Source: Eubacterium sp. (GTDB lineage: Bacteria; Bacillota; Clostridia; Lachnospirales; Lachnospiraceae). From it: a stretch of DNA of 64,000 bases. This document shows positions 34,834-43,799 of the stretch, piece after piece (within the stretch, counting starts at the first letter, position 1; each line of letters begins with the position of its first letter). The notes below the pieces were generated by a model. That model searched no databases. It was not told where the DNA came from and saw only the letters and a program-made list of their open reading frames with translations. Location of the stretch: positions 29,109 to 93,108 of the forward strand of contig JAAWDZ010000066.1 of the NCBI GenBank assembly GCA_022794015.1. The letters are read 5' to 3'. The position numbers and the translations under genes were made by a program.

Positions 34834-35456
34834 GTTCTATCCATTACTTTACAAAAAAGCACTGCCACAATCGTACTCACCGCGGTCGCAGCAATTCCCG
34901 GACCCACAATCGCCGCCGGATTCACGCTCCCATACTGGCTTCGATAGGCGATGATGTTCACCGGGATCAGCTGCAGGGACGAGATATTGATAATCAAAAA
35001 GGTGCACATCTCATTGCTTGCCGTCCCCTTCGGCACAGGAGGCCTAAGGCTTCTGCCGCCTGGGCGGACTTCCGTTCCTTTTCTCCGCTCCTCCTCCAGC
35101 TCCTCCAAAGCCTCCATAGCTTTTAAGCCCGCCGGCGTCGCCGCCCATCCCAGCCCAAACACATTCGCAATCATATTTGTCGCAATATATTGATTTGCCG
35201 GATGCTCTCGCGGAATTCCAGGAAACAGAAATTTTAAAAACGGCATCAACCATCTGGTTGCACCCTCAATAATCCCCGCATTTTCTGCAATCCGCATAAG
35301 CCCGACCCAAAACGACATTATGCCCATCATTGTAATACACAGTGTCACTGCCTCTTTCGCAGAGTCCAATGCAGCCTCTGTCACATCCGGCAGTGTTCCG
35401 TTAAAAGACGCAAATACAACACCAATAATTATCATAAATCCCCATAAATAATTCAT
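34818..35456 (-). CDS. spmA: Spore maturation protein A
   Basis: A 212-residue SpmA-like membrane protein with the nucleoside-recognition (Gate) fold, used in spore core dehydration with SpmB. It reads MNYLWGFMIIIGVVFASFNG at the start, with VGLMRIAENAGIIEGATRWL and VFGLGWAATPAGLKAMEALE. A charged loop (about 120-145, EELEEERRKGTEVRPGG) is present. The C-terminus INISSLQLIPVNIIAYRSQY, then GSVNPAAIVGPGIAATAVST, is duplicated at 32845. spmB, which normally follows, is absent from the window; the PIN module lies in its place. Confidence 0.9.
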   Translation of the reverse strand: MNYLWGFMIIIGVVFASFNGTLPDVTEAALDSAKEAVTLCITMMGIMSFWVGLMRIAENAGIIEGATRWLMPFLKFLFPGIPREHPANQYIATNMIANVFGLGWAATPAGLKAMEALEELEEERRKGTEVRPGGRSLRPPVPKGTASNEMCTFLIINISSLQLIPVNIIAYRSQYGSVNPAAIVGPGIAATAVSTIVAVLFCKVMDRTKREV

Positions 35457-35759
35457 ACATCTACCATACTGCTTTCTTTTTCTCTATATTTATGCACCCT
35501 CTCCCTGTCCTATGAAGGAGAGCCATTCTTCTTTTTCATTACAGTAAACGGAGCATTACAGTAACCGTCATATTGCAAATTGACTTTACCGAAACATACA
35601 CTATTTCTTTGCTGCTTTCGGCGCCGAAATATACGCAAACACCTTTACTAACTCCTTTTCAAAACTTTGACTGTTCTAATTATATGCAGTTTATTTCTTT
35701 TCATAAACCCATGCTTTTCCTCATATATTGCAACTAACAAACCTGACGGAGTCCCTCCT
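35457..35759. other. Divergent intergenic region spmA / DUF885
   Basis: 303 bases. A weak plus-strand promoter-like pair (TTGACT at about 35667, 17 bases, TTTATT) precedes the lipoprotein. Nothing else is supported. Confidence 0.3.
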
Positions 35760-37532
35760 TTGATCCAATATATTAAAAAACATTTTCTGCCCGGTCTTCT
35801 TGGTCTTATATTAATATGCCTTTCCATATCTGCCTGCGGCTCGCCCGCCAAAGTGCTTTCTTCCGTGGCAATGCTCAAAGAACAGCACGATTTTGATACT
35901 TATACCCAAACGCTTTTTGTACAGGAAATGAAAGAAAATACCCTTAACCTGCACTACACTCTTGCAAATCCAGAAGAGTTTGGCATTAAAAGCCACAAAA
36001 TATCCCTTGGCAGTTATTCTGAAGAAAAATCGGATGCATCTGCCTCTTTTCTGGAAAACATGTCTGCCTCACTTTTGGGATTTCACTACGATTCTTTAAA
36101 TACGAAGCAAAAACTTACATATGATATTTTAAAAGATTACTGTGAAAAACAACTCTGCATATCGTCTTTGTATTATTACAACGAACCGCTGCGCCCAACA
36201 ACGGGCGTTCAGTCCGAGCTGCCGGTACTATTGGCGGAATATGCTTTTTACAATCCATGTGATGTAACAGATTACCTTTCGCTGCTCACCTGCATAGAAG
36301 ACTACTTTCACCAGATTGCCGCTTTTGAGCGAAAAAAAGCAGAAAAAGGACTGTTTATGTCTCCGGAAGCCGCAAACACTGTAATTGACGCCTGCGAAAC
36401 CTTTGCCATAGATCCGGAAACCAACTTTTTGATTGATACGTTTGATACGCGCATAGACGAACTGGACGGCATTTCCGATGAGAAAAAAGCGCTTTATAAA
36501 AAACAGAACCGCTCTCTGGTTGAAAATGTCGTTGTGCCCGCATATGAAAATCTCGCCGATTCGCTTATCGAATTAAAAAGCAGTGGAAACAATACCGCGG
36601 GCCTCAGTCATTACCCGCAGGGAAAATCGTATTACGAATACCTTGTTCGTTCCAATACCGGTTCAGCTAAAAGTATCCGGGAGCTGCAAAAACACACCGA
36701 ACGCCAGCGTAATCTGGATATCGACGCTCTCCACAACCTGTTGTCCAAAAATCCGGATTTATTGCAGGTCCAAAATCCAAAAATCGCCACCGAAGAACCA
36801 GAAGCGATTTTAGACCACTTATTAGATGCCATGCAGGCAGATTTTTATCCGGCGGCAGACAGCTCCTATGAGGTCAACTATATACACGAATCTTTAGAAG
36901 ATACGCTTGCACCCGCATTTTACCTGACGGCGCCGATTGACAATATCAGCCACAATATGATTTATTTAAACAGAAGCAGCAATTATACAGGTATTCAGCT
37001 TTTTACAACACTGGCTCACGAAGGTTTTCCCGGCCACCTCTACCAGACAACCGGAACATATCAGGCTGGCCTTGCCCCAGTGCGCGCCCTGTTTAGCTAT
37101 CCAGGCTACACAGAAGGGTGGGCGACATATGTAGAGATGCTCTCCTACCGGTATGCAGGCCTTGACGAAGATCTTACAGAAGTTCTGATGCACAATCAAT
37201 CTGCGCTGCTTAGCCTTTATGCATCAATTGATATGGGTATTCATTATGACGGCTGGCTGTTTGCAGACGCCGTCTCGTTTTTAAAAGGCTTCGGTATCAC
37301 CGATCAGGGCACGATAAGACGCATTTATGATCTGATTGTAACGGAACCCTCGCATTATTTAAAATATTATATTGGCTATCTGGAATTTTTGGACTTAAAA
37401 GAATATGCAAAAACAAGATTTGCAGAGGATTATTCTGACCGTGCATTTCATCAGGCCGTTATCCGTATTGGCCCTGCGCCGTTTTCAATCCTGAAAAATT
37501 ACCTGCCGCATTTTTACAGTCCGGAATCCTGA
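35760..37532 (+). CDS. DUF885 family lipoprotein, putative zinc peptidase
   Basis: A 590-residue protein read from a TTG at 35760, which has GGAG 7 bases upstream and gives a normal lipoprotein signal: FLPGLLGLILICLSISAC with the lipobox cysteine. The mature part is DUF885, with the zinc motif TTLAHEGFPGHLYQ (HExxxGH) and a downstream glutamate in YTEGWATYVEM. The family is thought to be metallopeptidase-like; substrates are unknown. The frame is open to 35667, but those extra codons would precede the signal peptide. It ends at a hairpin shared with rsmI. Confidence 0.85.
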   Translation: MIQYIKKHFLPGLLGLILICLSISACGSPAKVLSSVAMLKEQHDFDTYTQTLFVQEMKENTLNLHYTLANPEEFGIKSHKISLGSYSEEKSDASASFLENMSASLLGFHYDSLNTKQKLTYDILKDYCEKQLCISSLYYYNEPLRPTTGVQSELPVLLAEYAFYNPCDVTDYLSLLTCIEDYFHQIAAFERKKAEKGLFMSPEAANTVIDACETFAIDPETNFLIDTFDTRIDELDGISDEKKALYKKQNRSLVENVVVPAYENLADSLIELKSSGNNTAGLSHYPQGKSYYEYLVRSNTGSAKSIRELQKHTERQRNLDIDALHNLLSKNPDLLQVQNPKIATEEPEAILDHLLDAMQADFYPAADSSYEVNYIHESLEDTLAPAFYLTAPIDNISHNMIYLNRSSNYTGIQLFTTLAHEGFPGHLYQTTGTYQAGLAPVRALFSYPGYTEGWATYVEMLSYRYAGLDEDLTEVLMHNQSALLSLYASIDMGIHYDGWLFADAVSFLKGFGITDQGTIRRIYDLIVTEPSHYLKYYIGYLEFLDLKEYAKTRFAEDYSDRAFHQAVIRIGPAPFSILKNYLPHFYSPES

Positions 37533-37542
37533 TCCAAAAGAA

Positions 37543-37586
37543 GGCTGTGGGAAATATTGTTTCGATACAACAATTTTCCCACAGCC
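37543..37586. terminator. Hairpin between the DUF885 gene and rsmI
   Basis: GGCTGTGGGAAA (37543-37554) pairs with TTTCCCACAGCC (37575-37586), continued by ATTGTT/AACAAT with one bulge. It separates converging genes. No T-tract of note follows on either strand. Confidence 0.55.
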
Positions 37587-37594
37587 CTCTTACA

Positions 37595-38434
37595 TCATAC
37601 AAACAGACTCTGATATACATCTCTTTTCGAAATACCGCGATCGTTCGCCACTGCTTTCATCGCTGTTTTTCTGTCATATCCCTTTGATTCGTAAAGTGCC
37701 ATATGCTCCTCAATTGGCATATCCTCCCATGATTTTTCAGCCTCTTTGCGGATTTCCTCATGACTTTTCCCTTCTATTACCAGAACAAATTCTCCTTTGG
37801 GTTCATTTATCTCATAATAGGACAGAGCTTCTCCCAGCGTCATCTTTTGCTTTTCCTCATACCGCTTTGTCAGTTCTCTGCAAATCGTCACAGAGCGTTC
37901 TCCTAAAGCTTCGTGCAGTTCCTTTAGCGTTTTTAAAAGATGGTGCGGCGCTTCATATACAATCAGCGTTCGTGTCTCCTCTGCCATCTCCTGTAATATT
38001 TCTGAACGCATCTTTTTATCCCGCGGCAAAAATGCCTCAAACGCAAAACGCCTGGTCTTCTGACCTGACATGGTAAGAGCCGTAATACAAGCGGCTGCTC
38101 CTGGCAGAGAAGTTACTTCAATCCCCGCTTCATCACAGATACGCACCAAATCCTCTCCCGGATCGGATATCCCTGGCGTACCGGCATCAGTTATTAACGC
38201 AATGTCTTTTCCTGCACGCAGCTTTTCCACAAGCTGGTATGCCTTATCAACCTTATTATGTTCATGATAGCTTGTCATAGGTGTCTTAATTCCAAAGTGA
38301 TTCAAAAGCCGAATAGAATTGCGGGTATCCTCCGCTGCAATCAAATCTACTTCCTTTAATACCCTCAGCACACGCAGTGTGATGTCCTCCAGATTGCCTA
38401 TCGGCGTTGCGCACAAATACAGTTTCCCCGCCAT
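37595..38434 (-). CDS. rsmI: 16S rRNA (cytidine 1402-2'-O)-methyltransferase
   Basis: A 279-residue tetrapyrrole-methylase-fold enzyme that 2'-O-methylates C1402 in the ribosomal P site. Family marks: LYLCATPIGNLEDITLRVLR, AAEDTRNSIRLLNHF, ALITDAGTPGISDPGEDLV and SLPGAAACITALTMSG. It is the last gene of a conserved cluster and starts 12 bases after the methyltransferase gene upstream. Confidence 0.96.
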   Translation of the reverse strand: MAGKLYLCATPIGNLEDITLRVLRVLKEVDLIAAEDTRNSIRLLNHFGIKTPMTSYHEHNKVDKAYQLVEKLRAGKDIALITDAGTPGISDPGEDLVRICDEAGIEVTSLPGAAACITALTMSGQKTRRFAFEAFLPRDKKMRSEILQEMAEETRTLIVYEAPHHLLKTLKELHEALGERSVTICRELTKRYEEKQKMTLGEALSYYEINEPKGEFVLVIEGKSHEEIRKEAEKSWEDMPIEEHMALYESKGYDRKTAMKAVANDRGISKRDVYQSLFV

Positions 38435-38446
38435 GACTCTCCTTTC

Positions 38447-39184
38447 TCAATATCCATAGATATCATATATCTCATCCGTATAAACATCCTTTTCCCTGTA
38501 CACGATCAAAGGTTTTTCCACCTTCAGTCTGGAATTTCCTCCTCTTAATCCCTCTATCAATACCATATTTGGTTCTTTATCTACAAAAGGATACACAAGC
38601 TGCATCCGCTTTGGCTCAATGCCGCACTGCACCATTTTAAACATAATCTCTGCCAGCCGGAATGGACGGTGCACCATATAAAATCTGCCCTTTGGCTTTA
38701 ACAGCCTGGCCGATTCCGCCAGTACATCTCCCAGCGTACAAAGCAATTCATGCCTTGCGACCGCCTTTGCCTGGCTGTCGGAAGACAGGCCATGCGATCC
38801 GATCATATACGGCGGATTGGTCGTAATAACATCAAAAGAAGATGCCCCGAACAATCCGGAAGCATCTTTTATATCGCCGGTTACAATATCAATCCGCTCT
38901 TCTAAATGATTCAGTTTTACGCTTCTTCTGGCCATATCCGCACTTTCTTCCTGAATTTCAAGGCCGGTAAAATGCTCTCCTTCTGTTTTGGCCTCCAGCA
39001 AAATGGGAATAATGCCTGTCCCTGTGCCAAGGTCCAATACCCGTTCTCTTTTTTTGACCCTGGCAAAACCGGAAAGGAGTACAGCATCCATTCCAAAACA
39101 GAATTTCTCAGGATTCTGGATGATATAATATCCGTTTCGATGCAGTTCATCTAAACGTTCATGTGGTTTTAGATTATTTAACAT
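38447..39184 (-). CDS. tRNA1(Val) (adenine37-N6)-methyltransferase-like (YabB)
   Basis: A 245-residue class I SAM methyltransferase. It has the glycine motif VLDLGTGTGIIPILLEAK, an acidic loop (GLEIQEESADMARRSV) and the catalytic TTNPPYMIG (NPPY), the signature of N6-adenine methyltransferases of the TrmN6/YabB type. It overlaps the ricT stop by about 11 bases. The start is not certain: ATG at 39184, or a TTG two codons upstream. Confidence 0.9.
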   Translation of the reverse strand: MLNNLKPHERLDELHRNGYYIIQNPEKFCFGMDAVLLSGFARVKKRERVLDLGTGTGIIPILLEAKTEGEHFTGLEIQEESADMARRSVKLNHLEERIDIVTGDIKDASGLFGASSFDVITTNPPYMIGSHGLSSDSQAKAVARHELLCTLGDVLAESARLLKPKGRFYMVHRPFRLAEIMFKMVQCGIEPKRMQLVYPFVDKEPNMVLIEGLRGGNSRLKVEKPLIVYREKDVYTDEIYDIYGY

Positions 39185-40082
39185 CGTCAATTTTAGATTT
39201 TCCCCCGTTATCTTCCAGCGCTGCCAGTTCTTTCAGCTCCGCGGCAGATATTTTAACGTCTTTTCTCCTGCGCGGACGAAAACGCAGCTCTTTTGCCTTA
39301 TATTCTCTTGCTTCTTTTCCGTCGTCAACCTCTACAATTACCTTAACAAGCTGACGCAGGACATTGACGCTTTGCACAACAGCCTTCAGACCTTCCGGCG
39401 TTGTCACCGTATCACCGACATTTGGCAGTCGGCTGTTTAAATACTCATATGTTTCCTGTTCATTTTTCAGACAGCACATCAGTCTTCCGCAAACACCGGA
39501 AATCTTCGCGGGATTTAAAGAAAGATTCTGTTCCTTCGCCATTTTAATGGATACAGGTACAAATTCAGTCAGATACGTATGACAGCACAGACCCCGCCCG
39601 CAAATTCCGACTCCGCCCAAAATCTTGGTTTCATCCCGAACCCCAATCTGGCGCAGTTCAATTCTGGTGCGGAATACCGCGGCAAGATCCTTGACCAGAT
39701 CCCTGAAATCGATCCGTCCGTCTGCTGTAAAATAAAACAACAGTTTGTTGTTGTCAAATGTATATTCTGCTTCTACCAGCTTCATCTCCAGTTTGTGCTT
39801 TGCAATTTTGTCCAGACAGATTTGAAAAGCTTCCTTTTCCTTCTCGCGATTTCGCTCTGCAATCCGCTCGTCTGCTTCTGTAGCAATCCTTATTACCGCT
39901 TTTAAGGGTTTCACGACTGTATCGTCTTCTACGGTTCTGGGGCCAAGCACTACTGCTCCCATTTCCACACCGCGCGCCGTTTCAACTATCACATGATCCC
40001 CGGATTCGATTTTGTACTTTACCGGATCAAAATAATATATTTTACCCGTGTTGCGAAACCGGACTCCAACTATCTTTGTCAT
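39174..40082 (-). CDS. ricT: PSP1-domain protein RicT (YaaT)
   Basis: A 302-residue PSP1-family protein, a subunit of the RicAFT complex that modulates RNase Y in B. subtilis. It begins MTKIVGVRFRNTGKIYYFDP, with the PSP1 region ending KILGGVGICGRGLCCHTYLT and SGVCGRLMCCLKNEQETYEY, whose cysteines can bind Fe-S clusters in RicAFT. The context between holB and the methyltransferase matches B. subtilis yaaT. It overlaps the next gene and starts 1 base from the holB stop. Confidence 0.95.
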   Translation of the reverse strand: MTKIVGVRFRNTGKIYYFDPVKYKIESGDHVIVETARGVEMGAVVLGPRTVEDDTVVKPLKAVIRIATEADERIAERNREKEKEAFQICLDKIAKHKLEMKLVEAEYTFDNNKLLFYFTADGRIDFRDLVKDLAAVFRTRIELRQIGVRDETKILGGVGICGRGLCCHTYLTEFVPVSIKMAKEQNLSLNPAKISGVCGRLMCCLKNEQETYEYLNSRLPNVGDTVTTPEGLKAVVQSVNVLRQLVKVIVEVDDGKEAREYKAKELRFRPRRRKDVKISAAELKELAALEDNGGKSKIDDVK

Positions 40083-40083
40083 C

Positions 40084-41076
40084 TCAATTCTCCTTCATTG
40101 TCAAAAGCAGCAAATCCATAAGCAGCTCAAAATTTACATTAGCGCGCAGACGCGCTTTCGCTTTGTCAATCGCTTTTAATATTCTCTCGATCCCTTCATA
40201 TGAGCTATGACTGGCCGCCTTTTTAATACTGTATATCTCATCCTGGAACACCAGCCGGTTCACGTCTGCCGTCGCTTTATACAGCAGTATGTCCCGATAC
40301 CAAATCAACATCAGATCAAAATAATCATTAATTTCTAACTTATATTCTGTAATCTGCTTTACAGCCTGTGTCATTTCATTCAGATCGATATCCTTGACGC
40401 GTTTCAAAAGTCCGATCGCAGAATTTTTAATCTCATTAAAATCCTCCGAAGCAGAAAGCTGGATTGCTTTCCCTGCATTTCCCTGCGCAAATGCCACACA
40501 GATATCGGCCCTGTCAGCCGGAACCTGTTTTTCCTCCAGCAGATATGTGCGGATTTTATCATCAGCTACCGCTTTTAAATCCAGCCGGACACATCTGGAT
40601 AAAATTGTCGGCAAAAATTCGTCCGCATTATCTGTCAGTAAGAGAATTACGGCATAAACCGGAGGCTCTTCTATCGTCTTAAGCAAAGCATTCTGCGCCT
40701 GCACATTCATCTTTTCTGCTTCATCCACAAGATATATTTTATATCTGCTGCTGTATGGCTTCAAAACAATATCGTCATTTATCTGCTTACGGATATCGTC
40801 CACACTAATCGTATTCGGTTTCTCATGAGTAACATAAATGATATCCGGCTGATTCCTCCCTTCTGTCTGGCGGCAGGAACGACAGCTTCCGCACGGAACA
40901 TCTCCGCCCTTCTCACACTGCAGGGCGGCAGCAAACGCGTCTGCCAGCATCATTTTACCGGATTTATCCGGACCGTTTAAAATATACGCATGAGATACCT
41001 TATCCATTGTAATTGCATTCTTAAAATACGCAATTATTTTTTCATGCCCAATGATCTTTGTAAAATCTTTTGTCAT
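40084..41076 (-). CDS. holB: DNA polymerase III subunit delta prime
   Basis: A 330-residue clamp-loader subunit. Marks: FTKIIGHEKIIAYFKNAITM, ILNGPDKSGKMMLADAFAAA (P-loop-like), the zinc module CEKGGDVPCGSCRSC, YLVDEAEKMNVQAQNALLKT and LSRCVRLDL, corresponding to the SRC motif. AGGAGG precedes the ATG at 41076, and a longer frame to 41139 is not needed. YaaR is immediately upstream, as in B. subtilis. Confidence 0.95.
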   Translation of the reverse strand: MTKDFTKIIGHEKIIAYFKNAITMDKVSHAYILNGPDKSGKMMLADAFAAALQCEKGGDVPCGSCRSCRQTEGRNQPDIIYVTHEKPNTISVDDIRKQINDDIVLKPYSSRYKIYLVDEAEKMNVQAQNALLKTIEEPPVYAVILLLTDNADEFLPTILSRCVRLDLKAVADDKIRTYLLEEKQVPADRADICVAFAQGNAGKAIQLSASEDFNEIKNSAIGLLKRVKDIDLNEMTQAVKQITEYKLEINDYFDLMLIWYRDILLYKATADVNRLVFQDEIYSIKKAASHSSYEGIERILKAIDKAKARLRANVNFELLMDLLLLTMKEN

Positions 41077-41157
41077 TATACCTCCTAAGACAACTTCTAT
41101 AACATATGAAACAGATCCGTCTCTACAAAATGAAGACATATACGGTTATCAATCCGT

Positions 41158-41598
41158 CTATGTAAAAATATCCAGCAATAATCCCTGGATTTCCCCAATT
41201 TTTCCTAAAATACTGAGATGATCCTTCTCTTCCTTCACCAATTCTCCTGCCAGCTCATCCAGATTGGCGTCCACCAGCCGAATAATCCCATAAACCCTGT
41301 GTCTGCCCCTTCGATCAAGAAAATTCTCCCTGGAAAACTTATGGGAACGGTTTACTACCTCATTCAAAAAATCTTTGACCAGTCCGCGGTATTTTTTCAT
41401 ATCCCGAATATCCATATGCTGTGCAATCCGCTCTCCCTGGTTGGTTATCTCATCCAAAAGCGTATTCAGCCGCTCCTCAAGTCCTGCCTCATTTATCGCA
41501 CTTGTCAGTGTAAATTTAAAATCTCCGTCAGTTGTCTGCGGTTTTACGGCCGTATCCACAGATGCCGTCGGCGTCATTTCATTTACCTTTAAATCCAT
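41158..41598 (-). CDS. YaaR family protein (DUF327)
   Basis: A 146-residue YaaR-like protein of unknown function, always near holB and yaaT in Bacillota. Residues 60-145 carry the family core ([57 protein letters not shown]). AAGGAAGGGG precedes the ATG at 41598, which is preferred over an ORF opening at 41703. It lies 81 bases upstream of holB. Confidence 0.88.
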   Translation of the reverse strand: MDLKVNEMTPTASVDTAVKPQTTDGDFKFTLTSAINEAGLEERLNTLLDEITNQGERIAQHMDIRDMKKYRGLVKDFLNEVVNRSHKFSRENFLDRRGRHRVYGIIRLVDANLDELAGELVKEEKDHLSILGKIGEIQGLLLDIFT

Positions 41599-41724
41599 AA
41601 ACTGTTCCCCTTCCTTTTTATGTACCTGTATTTTTTGCACCGCTTCTGCCTGCCTCTGATTTATCGCCCAATGCAAAATGCCAGATACACTGTTTTTGCG
41701 CAATGCTCTGTCATATGTATATTC

Positions 41725-42312
41725 TTATAAAAATGTTTGTATATATACTATAATCTCATCACGGGTTTTTACTATATTTTCGTTTACAAAACGCACCTTA
41801 ATCTCTGCTTCCTCTAATTTTTCCTCTGAAAAATCCTCTGTATCTGCAAGAAATCTACGACAAAGCTCCGCATATCCTGGTGTTTTCTGCAGTCGTTCCC
41901 GGTTAAGTGCACGCTGCAGCCGCTCCCCGTCTTCCACCTCAATATAAATCGGAACCACAGCGGATTTACCGAAATAACGCCGGATCTCCAGATAAGCTTC
42001 CAACGTTGTAATCGTCAGATAATTGTGCTTTTCCAAATTAATCTGTCCGTCATCCACTGTAAAATATTTCCACACGCCCTGCATGGTATGATACGCCCGA
42101 AGCTCAATAACCTTACCCGCCTCCTCAAGTTCTGCCAACCGTCTCTCATCTACAAAATTATATTGTATTCCGTCTGTTTCACCGAATCTGACAGGTCTTG
42201 TGGTATACGGAATAATCCGTTGTAACGAAAGCGCCTCCTCGTTCAGGAGCTGTTTATAAACCGTATCTTTTCCGGAGGAGCTTTTGCCCATCAAACAAAA
42301 AAGATTTCCCAT
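41725..42312 (-). CDS. Guanylate-kinase-like protein in the tmk position
   Basis: A 195-residue P-loop protein of the guanylate kinase type: MGNLFCLMGKSSSGKDTVYK (Walker A), IIPYTTRPVRFGETDGIQYN (the GMP-binding TTRxxR...G motif), then a lid-like segment. It is related to Gmk but with substitutions, for example GKSSSGKDT. In B. subtilis this position between the decarboxylase and yaaQ-yaaR holds tmk (thymidylate kinase). It may be a nucleotide kinase with altered specificity. GAGG precedes the ATG at 42312. Confidence 0.8.
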   Translation of the reverse strand: MGNLFCLMGKSSSGKDTVYKQLLNEEALSLQRIIPYTTRPVRFGETDGIQYNFVDERRLAELEEAGKVIELRAYHTMQGVWKYFTVDDGQINLEKHNYLTITTLEAYLEIRRYFGKSAVVPIYIEVEDGERLQRALNRERLQKTPGYAELCRRFLADTEDFSEEKLEEAEIKVRFVNENIVKTRDEIIVYIQTFL

Positions 42313-42362
42313 ACTGTTTCCTCTTTCAGGCAATATATTTGCTTTTCAGTATAATATATATT

Positions 42363-43796
42363 TTAAAACCTGGCAACGTTTATTCTCTCATTTATAATAT
42401 CGGCAATTCCCTGCAGATTCAATCGAAATTCCCTGCATTTTCGAATATTTTTTATAAAATTAACATCTATGACTTCTCCTGGAAGAAGAACTGGAATTCC
42501 GGGAGGATAAAGGTTTACCGTACTGCCGGAAATCCGCCCCACAGCCTGTGCAAAAGAAACTTCCTCTGTCGAAAGATCCATAGCTTCGTAAAGCTCCAGG
42601 CGTTTTTCTTTTGGCGTATAAAGTTCCGAAATAAAAGAAATCTCTTCCGGATTGGGAGGCTGTTTTAAAATTTCTCCATCTATTTCCAGCAGCGCCTCAA
42701 ATAATCGGAGAAACCCCTCTCTTCTGTCCATTATACTCGTCATAGCAAGTACATAAAAGCCGGAAACCATTTCCATCTGAAGATGATAACGCTCCAGCAG
42801 AGTATGATAAAGCCTGCTGCCGTTTATCTTTGTATTCCGTACGGAAATTATAATTTTAGAAGGGTCCGTCTCATAGACTTCCTCACGCGTAAAATCCCCA
42901 TTATTCATAATATGTATTCCGGAAAGCGTTTCTGCCTTTTGATAAAATTCATCCAAATTCTTTTTAAAAGCCCTGAACAAACTTTCCCCATCTTCTGACA
43001 GCATACGTATACATTTTTCCATACTTGCCATCAGTACATAGGAAGGCGAGCTTGTTTCAAACATATCCCGATATTTTTCCACTGACCGCGGCTCAACGCG
43101 CGTACTGTTTAAATGCAGCAATGCCGTCTGAGTCAGGGAAGGCAAAACCTTGTGCATACTCTGGATTACAAGATCCGCTCCCTGGCGGATAGCTGTCTGA
43201 GGAAATGCTTCATAAAAACCGAAATGCGCGCCGTGCGCTTCGTCGACTATCAGCGGGATTCCATATCTGTGTACAATTTTAGCTATTGAAGAAATATCAC
43301 TGACTATACCGTCATAAGTAGGAGAGGTAAGAATCACTGCGTCAATTTTTGGATTCTCTGCAAGTGCACGTTCCACTTCACCGGGACTCACAGAACCGGA
43401 TATACCGGCTTGCGTCATACACGGATTCATATATATTGTAGATAAATTTCTCAAATATGCCGCATGATAAACGGCCTTATGTGAATTTCTGGCCATTAAA
43501 AGCGTTCCATTTTGAGGCACTGCGGCAAATATGGCAGTTAAAATCCCACAGGTACTCCCGTTTACCAGATAAAAACTCTGCTGTGCGCCATAAAGCTTTG
43601 TCGCGCGATCCTGCGCCTCTTTTAAAATACCTTCAGAATGGTGCAAATCGTCAAAACCGTCAATTTCCGTTATATCTATCGTATATGGATTGGACATAAA
43701 AATCGGCGTTCTCTTATGTCCTGGCATATGGAACGGATAATAGTCTCCTGCGGCATATTCTTTTAATTTTCTGTCAAGAGCATCCGTTGTTCCCAT
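42363..43796 (-). CDS. Orn/Lys/Arg decarboxylase family protein (YaaO-like)
   Basis: A 477-residue PLP enzyme of fold type I. It begins TDALDRKLKEYAAGDYYPFH-MPGHKRTP, has NGSTCGILTAIFAA, VILTSPTYDGIVSD, the Asp-rich IVDEAHGAHFGF and the PLP lysine motif QSMHKVLPSLTQTALLH. It is shorter than full inducible decarboxylases and matches the 480-residue YaaO/SpeA-like form linked to polyamine synthesis. The substrate is not determined. The start is an ATG at 43796 or a GTG one codon earlier; the ribosome binding site is weak, so coupling to the upstream gene is likely. Confidence 0.9.
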   Translation of the reverse strand: MGTTDALDRKLKEYAAGDYYPFHMPGHKRTPIFMSNPYTIDITEIDGFDDLHHSEGILKEAQDRATKLYGAQQSFYLVNGSTCGILTAIFAAVPQNGTLLMARNSHKAVYHAAYLRNLSTIYMNPCMTQAGISGSVSPGEVERALAENPKIDAVILTSPTYDGIVSDISSIAKIVHRYGIPLIVDEAHGAHFGFYEAFPQTAIRQGADLVIQSMHKVLPSLTQTALLHLNSTRVEPRSVEKYRDMFETSSPSYVLMASMEKCIRMLSEDGESLFRAFKKNLDEFYQKAETLSGIHIMNNGDFTREEVYETDPSKIIISVRNTKINGSRLYHTLLERYHLQMEMVSGFYVLAMTSIMDRREGFLRLFEALLEIDGEILKQPPNPEEISFISELYTPKEKRLELYEAMDLSTEEVSFAQAVGRISGSTVNLYPPGIPVLLPGEVIDVNFIKNIRKCREFRLNLQGIADIINERINVARF

Positions 43797-43799
43797 CAC

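Noticed and set aside
35648..35878. Minus-strand frame whose GGTPSGLLVAIYEEKHGF resembles the GTPSG stretch of the AAA/PDDEXK protein
   Set aside because: Similarity is a few residues only, and the frame overlaps the signal peptide of the DUF885 lipoprotein; too weak to call a remnant.
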